DNA of 64,000 nucleotides from Erwinia billingiae Eb661 (GTDB lineage Bacteria > Pseudomonadota > Gammaproteobacteria > Enterobacterales > Enterobacteriaceae): positions 4,216,001-4,280,000 of the forward strand of contig NC_014306.1 of NCBI RefSeq assembly GCF_000196615.1, written 5' to 3'. Below, in pieces: positions 62,369 through 64,000 of this stretch. A program made the translations under genes and the position numbers. Position 1 is the first letter of the stretch. The number at the start of each line of letters is the position of its first letter. The notes under the pieces were generated by a model. It ran no database searches. It saw only the letters and a program-made list of their open reading frames with translations, and was not told where the DNA came from.

Positions 62369-63268
62369 TTACAGCAAAGGCTTGCTGGCGATCTGCTCGC
62401 TAAGAAAATCCAGGAAGCAGCTGATGCGCACCGATAAGGTGGTGTTGCGGTAGTAGACCGCGTGGATCGGGTGATGCATCTCGCGCGTCAGGTCATCCAG
62501 CACGGTAACCAGCCTGCCGCTGGCGCGATCCTCGCGACTGAGAAAATCAGAGATGCGCACGATCCCCTGCCCGTAAACCGCCAGCTGCCTGAGCGTTTCC
62601 CCACTGGATGCCGACATCGTCGGTTTGATTTGCAGCGGCTCTCCTTCACTCTTCCACACCGGCCAGACGTTATGACGATCTAACTGGCTGAAGCCCAGCA
62701 AACGGTGATCGTCCAGATCCTCCACGCGGGTTGGCACGCCATATTTCGCCAGATAGTCCGGGCTGGCCACCAGCCGCAACCGGCTGCTGCCTAATGCCCT
62801 GGCATGAATACTGGAATCCCTGAGTTCACCAATCCGGATGGCGATATCGGTCTGCTGCTCCAGCAGATCGATCACCAGATCGTCGGTATTCAGTTCAAGC
62901 TGGATCAATGGATAGCGCGCGGTGAATTCGTCCAGTAACGGCACGATCACATGCAGCATAAACGGCGTGGCGGCATTCACCCGCAAGCGGCCAGAAGGGA
63001 TTTCACGACGCTGAGCAATCTGCTCCTCGGCGGTTTCGACCGAACGCAGGATCTCCCGCGCGTGCTCCAGAAATATCTGGCCCTCTTCGGTCAGGGCGAT
63101 GCGTCGGGTGGTACGGTGCAATAAGGTGGTCTGCAGCTTCTTTTCCAGCCTGCTCAACGCACGGCTGATGCCGGAAGTGGTCTGGCTCAGCTGCTCGGCG
63201 GCAGCGGTGATCGAACCGGTATCGACAACCACGACCCAGGCCCGCAGTTCTTCAAGCGTGATTTTCAA
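62369..63268 (-). CDS. LysR-family regulator
   Basis: A 299-residue LysR regulator with the N-terminal winged helix SITAAAEQLSQTTSGISRALSRLEKK. It is of the CrgA/AaeR-like subgroup with the PSGRLRVNAATPFMLH opening of the sensor domain. It is convergent with the nucleoside hydrolase gene (16-nt gap between stops). Its own targets are not adjacent and divergent, so function is unknown. Confidence 0.85.
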   Translation of the reverse strand: MKITLEELRAWVVVVDTGSITAAAEQLSQTTSGISRALSRLEKKLQTTLLHRTTRRIALTEEGQIFLEHAREILRSVETAEEQIAQRREIPSGRLRVNAATPFMLHVIVPLLDEFTARYPLIQLELNTDDLVIDLLEQQTDIAIRIGELRDSSIHARALGSSRLRLVASPDYLAKYGVPTRVEDLDDHRLLGFSQLDRHNVWPVWKSEGEPLQIKPTMSASSGETLRQLAVYGQGIVRISDFLSREDRASGRLVTVLDDLTREMHHPIHAVYYRNTTLSVRISCFLDFLSEQIASKPLL

Positions 63269-63326
63269 GGATGGCCTTAGCGAAAGTGAGCACCGGCTGA
63301 GTATATCCCAGAAACTGCGAAGGCAT

Positions 63327-63355
63327 AAAAAAAGGAGCCTCGAGGGCTCCTTTTG
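63327..63355 (-). terminator. Terminator after yqjC
   Basis: Perfect stem AGGAGCC / GGCTCCT with loop TCGAG and A-run on the left (T-run on the minus strand), T4 on the right; just past the yqjC stop. Confidence 0.85.
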
Positions 63356-63367
63356 CAGGAGCAGAGA

Positions 63368-63745
63368 TTACTTGCTCAACTGCGCCTGCGCGTCTTTTAA
63401 CTCTTCGTTAGCGCTGTCCAGTTTCTTCTGCTGTTTGGCAATTTTCTTGCTGTTGCCGCTGGCCTGCGCTTCACGCAGATCGGCTTCGCGCTCGGCGACT
63501 TTGGCCTGCTTTTCGCTGACCCTCTGTTGGCGATCGGCCAGCAGACCTTCATTAGTGCAGTGCTGATCGATCTCTTTCAGCGCTTTTTCCAGGCCCGCTT
63601 TCTGTGAACTGTTGCCATGGGCATCGGCATACTTAATTTGTTCGACAACCTCTGCGCGTTTAGCGGAGCAGCCGGTTGCCGGTTCCGCGGCCTGGGCTGA
63701 ACCCAACACCATCAGCAGCGAAGTCAGTAGAATGATTTTTTTCAT
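63368..63745 (-). CDS. yqjC: DUF1090 periplasmic protein YqjC
   Basis: A 125-residue exported protein: signal peptide (1-19, ending AQA), then a helical coiled-coil-prone part rich in Lys, Glu and Ala (EREADLREAQASGNSKKIAKQ). Length and pattern match E. coli YqjC (DUF1090). Function is not known. The two cysteines (C26, C62) could pair. In E. coli it stands in the yqjABCDE group; here it is next to a GlcG/HbpS-type gene. Confidence 0.85.
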   Translation of the reverse strand: MKKIILLTSLLMVLGSAQAAEPATGCSAKRAEVVEQIKYADAHGNSSQKAGLEKALKEIDQHCTNEGLLADRQQRVSEKQAKVAEREADLREAQASGNSKKIAKQQKKLDSANEELKDAQAQLSK

Positions 63746-63761
63746 GGTTTAGCCTTCCTCA

Positions 63762-64000
63762 TTAGCCTTTGGACACATTATCGATAGCGGCCTGAGCACA
63801 CTGCTCATCCAGATTTCCGCCTGGTGCACCACCCACGCCTACCGCGCCGATCACCTGGTCACCATCACGCAGCGGCAAACCACCAGCCAGCAACAGGAAA
63901 CCCGGGATGTCACGCATATTGGCGGCACCGGCGTTCGACTGCGCGGCTTCCATCACTTTGCCAGAGGCATTTTTCGCGCTCAGCGCGGTGAAGGCCTTCA
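63762..64000 (-). CDS. GlcG/HbpS-type (DUF336) protein, 5' end outside window
   Basis: Only the C-terminal 79 residues or so are present; the gene enters from the right edge. The stretch GFLLLAGGLPLRDGDQVIGAVGVGGAPGG and the ending DEQCAQAAIDNV are typical of the DUF336 family, which includes the haem-binding HbpS and GlcG of glycolate utilisation. Exact role is not known. It ends 16 nt before yqjC starts on the same strand, suggesting cotranscription. Confidence 0.82.
   Translation of the reverse strand, partial: KAFTALSAKNASGKVMEAAQSNAGAANMRDIPGFLLLAGGLPLRDGDQVIGAVGVGGAPGGNLDEQCAQAAIDNVSKG

Overview
The window reads as chromosome of a gamma-proteobacterium of the order Enterobacterales, most likely the Erwinia/Pantoea group (Erwiniaceae). 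The main reason is a conserved core block at about 37.2-49.3 kb whose gene content and order follow the E. coli backbone: exbD-exbB / metC-yghB-yqhC-dkgA-ftsP-plsC-parC ... mdaB-ygiN. Other enterobacterial genes (abgRABT, ylaC, ydcR-type, yqjC) and a periplasmic cyclohexadienyl dehydratase, an activity described in Erwinia herbicola, agree. The genus is inference. No rRNA, tRNA, insertion sequence, CRISPR array or prophage was seen.

Layout. 0-1.2 kb: end of a membrane sugar/alcohol dehydrogenase operon (GMC flavoprotein, cut by the window edge, plus Tat-exported small subunit). 1.5-7.1 kb: p-aminobenzoyl-glutamate uptake and cleavage (abgR divergent from abgA-abgB-abgT). 7.1-9.8 kb: two exported enzymes, a PAP2 acid phosphatase and a Tat-exported bicupin oxalate decarboxylase. 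10.1-13.7 kb: a probable ornithine-lipid locus, with an OlsF-like two-domain acyltransferase divergent from a di-iron membrane hydroxylase that overlaps a PhnD-like binding protein lacking a signal peptide. 14-15.2 kb: a serine-hydrolase lipoprotein. 15.3-20.4 kb: a type VI secretion effector module (Eag chaperone, PAAR-Rhs protein with an exchangeable nuclease-like tip, immunity gene). 20.7-24.6 kb: the Anbu proteasome-like operon (Anbu, transglutaminase, alpha-E, ATP-grasp), followed by a cupin.

25.7-29.8 kb: ylaC, a MocR-type regulator and a MHYT-GGDEF-EAL c-di-GMP enzyme. 30.4-35.7 kb: a complete archaic (Csu-type) chaperone-usher pilus operon, divergent from the c-di-GMP enzyme across a long AT-rich spacer. 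35.8-37.2 kb: a citrate/tricarballylate-type MFS symporter. 37.2-49.3 kb: core block with ExbBD (Fur box), methionine synthesis, envelope and cell-division genes, topoisomerase IV subunit A, pheC and quinone-redox genes.

49.3-62.4 kb: an accessory catabolic region downstream of ygiN, where E. coli has parE. One operon runs GH3 glycosidase, Tat-type solute-binding protein, fused two-domain ABC permease, ABC ATPase and FAD monooxygenase. A LysR gene is divergent from it. Convergent with that comes an M20 deacetylase / DUF1028 / Rid operon, divergent from a flavin reductase and nucleoside hydrolase pair. The gene set suggests uptake, deglycosylation, oxygenation and hydrolysis of a nitrogen-containing, possibly plant-derived glycoside; the substrate cannot be read from sequence. 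The window ends with a LysR gene, yqjC and a truncated GlcG/HbpS-type gene.
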